Below are positions 5,562-7,788 of a stretch of 7,788 bases of DNA, in pieces. Source of the stretch: Oscillospiraceae bacterium (GTDB lineage Bacteria > Bacillota > Clostridia > Oscillospirales > Ruminococcaceae); assembly GCA_009784765.1 (NCBI GenBank), contig WQXP01000048.1:1-7788 (forward strand), given 5' to 3'. Position 1 is the first letter of the stretch; every line of letters starts with the position of its first letter. The notes under the pieces are model-generated. The model worked only from the letters and a program-made list of their open reading frames with translations, was not told the DNA's origin and did no database searches. The position numbers and the translations under genes were made by a program.

Positions 5562-7788
5562 TTACATTTCAACCACGATTATGTTTTCTCCGTCGCTCAG
5601 CAAATCTTGCGAAATGAGCAGCCCCTCAACAGCAGTGCCGTTGACTGTTACAGATTTCGCGCCGCCTTGCGAGCCGTTGGGGTTGCGAACTTCGATGTTA
5701 AGTTTCTTGCCGCGGAAAGTTTTCGTCATGGTGAAGCCTTTCCAAGCACTCGGGATTGACGGGTTGATTACCAAGCCGCCGAGTTCCGGACGAAGCCCGA
5801 GGATTCCCTCAACCGAGCCAACCATCACAGTGGAAGCAGTTCCTGTCAGCCAGTGAACGTGTGCCCGCCCTGCGAAAGGCGAATCTTTACCCTCTACGAA
5901 CTGCCCGTGAACATAAGGCTCAAGAATGCGGTGGTCAGAGTCATGCGTAGCGGGGCAAGCTTCTTTCCAATACTCGAAAGCTCTGTCGCCGCGACCTAAG
6001 AGCGACTCCGCGAGGATTACCCAACCTTGAGGTTGTGAGAAGATTCCCGCGTTCTCTTTTACGCAAGCAGGGAAGCAGTGCATGAGTGTAAGCCCGTGAA
6101 TGCCGTGCTTCTCGTATGCGGGGTACATAACCATTACTCCGTAAGGGGTGTTCAGCTCGCGATATACCGAATCCATCGACGCCTGCGCTTGCTCGGGGGT
6201 GGAAATGCCCGAAATAACCCCCCAAGATTGCGGATTGAGCCACATAGACGCTTCAGGGTCGCCTTTTTGCCCGATTACCATTCCGTCTTCGGTGAACCCG
6301 CGAACCCAACGGTCGCCGTTCCAGCATTCTTTGTTGAAGGTCGCCGACAATTTCGCGCCGAGTGCGTCGAGTTCTGCGAGATATGCGCTGTCGTTTCGGG
6401 ACTGCGCGTAGGTCTTCATGTTGTTAATCGCGTAGTAAAGCTGGAACGCAACAAACATAGATTCGCCTTTTTTGCCGAGGCGCAAACAGTCATTCCAGTC
6501 TGCGTGAAGCCCTGCGGGAAGCGCGTGTCCGCCAAGGTTATCCATGTTGAATTGAATCGCACGTTTCAGATGCTCGTACACGCTGCCCGATTCGCCGTTG
6601 TTGGCAAAGAAGATGTCTTTGTCAAGGAACGCAGTATCACCTGTCTCGGTGATGTATTTGTAGATTGTCGGGAAGAGCCACAGCGCGTCGTCCGCTCTGT
6701 AAGAGTCATGCTTGGTTTCAGCGTCATAACTCGGGTCGCCCGGTTTGTCCTCGTTCGGAGGGTTGTGTGTGTATTTGACAAGAGGCAACCCTGCTCCATT
6801 GGTAACTTGAGCAGTAAGCATAAATTCGATTTGCTTTTTCGCCATTTCCGGGTCTAAGTGGATTATACCCTGAATGTCTTGCACCGTATCGCGGTAGCCG
6901 AAGCCGTTACGCAGCCCGCAGTATTGGAAGCTTGCCGCTCTGCTCCAGATGAAAGTAATGAAGCACTGGTATGCGTTCCAAGTATTGAGCATGGCGTTGA
7001 AATTCTCATCAGGGGTGTTGACTTGCAAATTGCTGAGCTTTCCGTGCCAATAAGCTTTAAGAACTTCAAGTTCTTTCTCGCAGACAGAAACGTCAGAATA
7101 TGCGGCAACGATTTTCGCCGCTTCCGATTCGGGTTTCTCGCCGACTAAGTAGACGAAGGTTTTGCTTTCGCCCGGTTGCAGAGTAACGTCTGATTGTAAC
7201 GCACCGCAAGAGTTCCCGCAGTAGTTGAGGTCGCCTTTGAGTCCGCTTTCAATTCCCATAGGGTTTTGATAGCCGCGCCACGGCCCTACGAACTTGTCGC
7301 GGTCGCCGCAGAACGCGCTGACTTTTTCCCCTGCAAGCCCGAAGAAGCGTTGCTTGTTAGGGTCATTGAAGTTAGGGTTGTAAATCTGTCTGATGAAGGT
7401 ATCGTGGAAGTAAGTCCGCGAAATGAACAAACTGTACTGGAGGTTGACTTGGTCTTGCTCATAATTCGGGTCGTTAGTGAACTCAACATAACCTGTTACC
7501 GAAAGGTTACGCGCCTTCGAGTCATTATTGGTGATTTTAACGCGCCAGACTTCATAAGTCGCGTTTTGGGGAACATAATACAGTGCGTCGGATTTAATCC
7601 CTGAGTACTCCGAGCTGATTGTCGTATACGCAGTACCGTGGCGGCACTCATACTTGCAAGAGTCAATCGGTTTGCTTACGGGCGCCCATGCACTGCTCCA
7701 AAAGTCGCCGGAGTCGCGGTCTTTAATGTAGGTGTAACGCCCCGGCTGGTCATTCGTGACCGAGTTAAAGCGGTAACGGATTACACGC
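5562..7788 (-). CDS. GH94 glycoside phosphorylase (cellobiose/chitobiose phosphorylase-like), N-terminus outside the window
   Basis: The frame stays open from the TAA at 5562 to the right edge: 741 residues, lacking about 55 at the N-terminus compared with ~800-residue family members. GH94 enzymes use phosphate to split a beta-glycosidic disaccharide with inversion, giving an alpha-sugar 1-phosphate and a free sugar, in the cytosol. The N-terminal beta-sandwich is recognisable from PGRYTYIKDRDSGDFWS and YECRHGTAYT, the (alpha/alpha)6 barrel from WSRAASF, RNGFGYRDTVQD and HADWNDCL. The second Asp of DWND (codon 6489-6491) is the catalytic acid. WLTGT supplies Thr-Gly phosphate contacts. The phosphate-contacting His of IFSH/IFCH is Gln here (IFSQ, codon 6033-6035). 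The region CGNSCGAL followed by LQPGES resembles chitobiose phosphorylase, but specificity residues match neither well-studied enzyme, so the substrate is left open. There is no signal peptide evidence because the start is missing. The TTG at 7430 is internal, not the start. Confidence 0.9.
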   Translation of the reverse strand, partial: RVIRYRFNSVTNDQPGRYTYIKDRDSGDFWSSAWAPVSKPIDSCKYECRHGTAYTTISSEYSGIKSDALYYVPQNATYEVWRVKITNNDSKARNLSVTGYVEFTNDPNYEQDQVNLQYSLFISRTYFHDTFIRQIYNPNFNDPNKQRFFGLAGEKVSAFCGDRDKFVGPWRGYQNPMGIESGLKGDLNYCGNSCGALQSDVTLQPGESKTFVYLVGEKPESEAAKIVAAYSDVSVCEKELEVLKAYWHGKLSNLQVNTPDENFNAMLNTWNAYQCFITFIWSRAASFQYCGLRNGFGYRDTVQDIQGIIHLDPEMAKKQIEFMLTAQVTNGAGLPLVKYTHNPPNEDKPGDPSYDAETKHDSYRADDALWLFPTIYKYITETGDTAFLDKDIFFANNGESGSVYEHLKRAIQFNMDNLGGHALPAGLHADWNDCLRLGKKGESMFVAFQLYYAINNMKTYAQSRNDSAYLAELDALGAKLSATFNKECWNGDRWVRGFTEDGMVIGQKGDPEASMWLNPQSWGVISGISTPEQAQASMDSVYRELNTPYGVMVMYPAYEKHGIHGLTLMHCFPACVKENAGIFSQPQGWVILAESLLGRGDRAFEYWKEACPATHDSDHRILEPYVHGQFVEGKDSPFAGRAHVHWLTGTASTVMVGSVEGILGLRPELGGLVINPSIPSAWKGFTMTKTFRGKKLNIEVRNPNGSQGGAKSVTVNGTAVEGLLISQDLLSDGENIIVVEM

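Noticed and set aside
6078..6857. Open frame of 259 codons on the plus strand inside the GH94 gene
   Set aside because: It lies wholly antisense to a gene with clear GH94 motifs, has no recognisable domain or ribosome site, and is a by-product of codon bias.
7428..7430. TTG at 7430 as the start of the GH94 protein
   Set aside because: The frame continues upstream to the window edge with clear GH94 N-terminal domain sequence, so this is an internal Leu codon.

Overview
The window looks like chromosomal DNA from a low-redundancy bacterial genome, most likely a Firmicute of the class Clostridia. This rests on strong AAAGGA/AAGGAG ribosome sites, a near-consensus sigma-A promoter, and proteins that read like clostridial family members: a ~360-residue phosphofructokinase with a GGNGT/PKTIDND signature, a stand-alone Smr protein and a uridine-kinase-like protein. 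The taxonomic call is tentative. Coding density is very high. No tRNA, rRNA, CRISPR array, insertion sequence or phage gene was seen.

Layout. Positions 1-2109 (minus strand) hold a tight three-gene operon. In transcription order it encodes a membrane sensor with an extracytoplasmic domain, HAMP and a degenerate GGDEF domain, then a small Smr-domain protein (11-nt gap), then a MoxR-type AAA+ ATPase (3-nt gap) that runs off the left edge. Positions about 2110-2302 are an AT-rich divergent promoter region with a candidate promoter for the sensor operon and a very good promoter facing the other way. Positions 2303-4559 (plus strand) hold a 6-phosphofructokinase and, overlapping it by 8 nt, an M24-family Xaa-Pro-type metallopeptidase. 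Positions 4567-7788 (minus strand) hold a GH94 glycoside phosphorylase that enters from the right edge without its N-terminus. An 86-nt spacer with a nested inverted repeat follows, then a uridine-kinase/phosphoribulokinase-type P-loop kinase. The kinase and peptidase genes converge with only 7 nt between their stops.

How the genes may work together (inference). The right half is centred on sugar use. The GH94 enzyme would split a beta-linked disaccharide with phosphate, giving a sugar 1-phosphate, and phosphofructokinase is the committed glycolytic step. The left operon looks like sensing coupled to a MoxR chaperone-type ATPase, where the sensor's cyclase domain has lost its catalytic residues and probably acts as a protein-interaction or relay module.

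I did not find a clear, previously undescribed multi-gene system. The points most worth following are the pseudo-GGDEF sensor heading a Smr-MoxR operon, the GH94 enzyme whose usual phosphate-binding His is Gln and whose specificity residues match neither cellobiose nor chitobiose phosphorylase, and the alternative-pairing hairpin between the GH94 and kinase genes.
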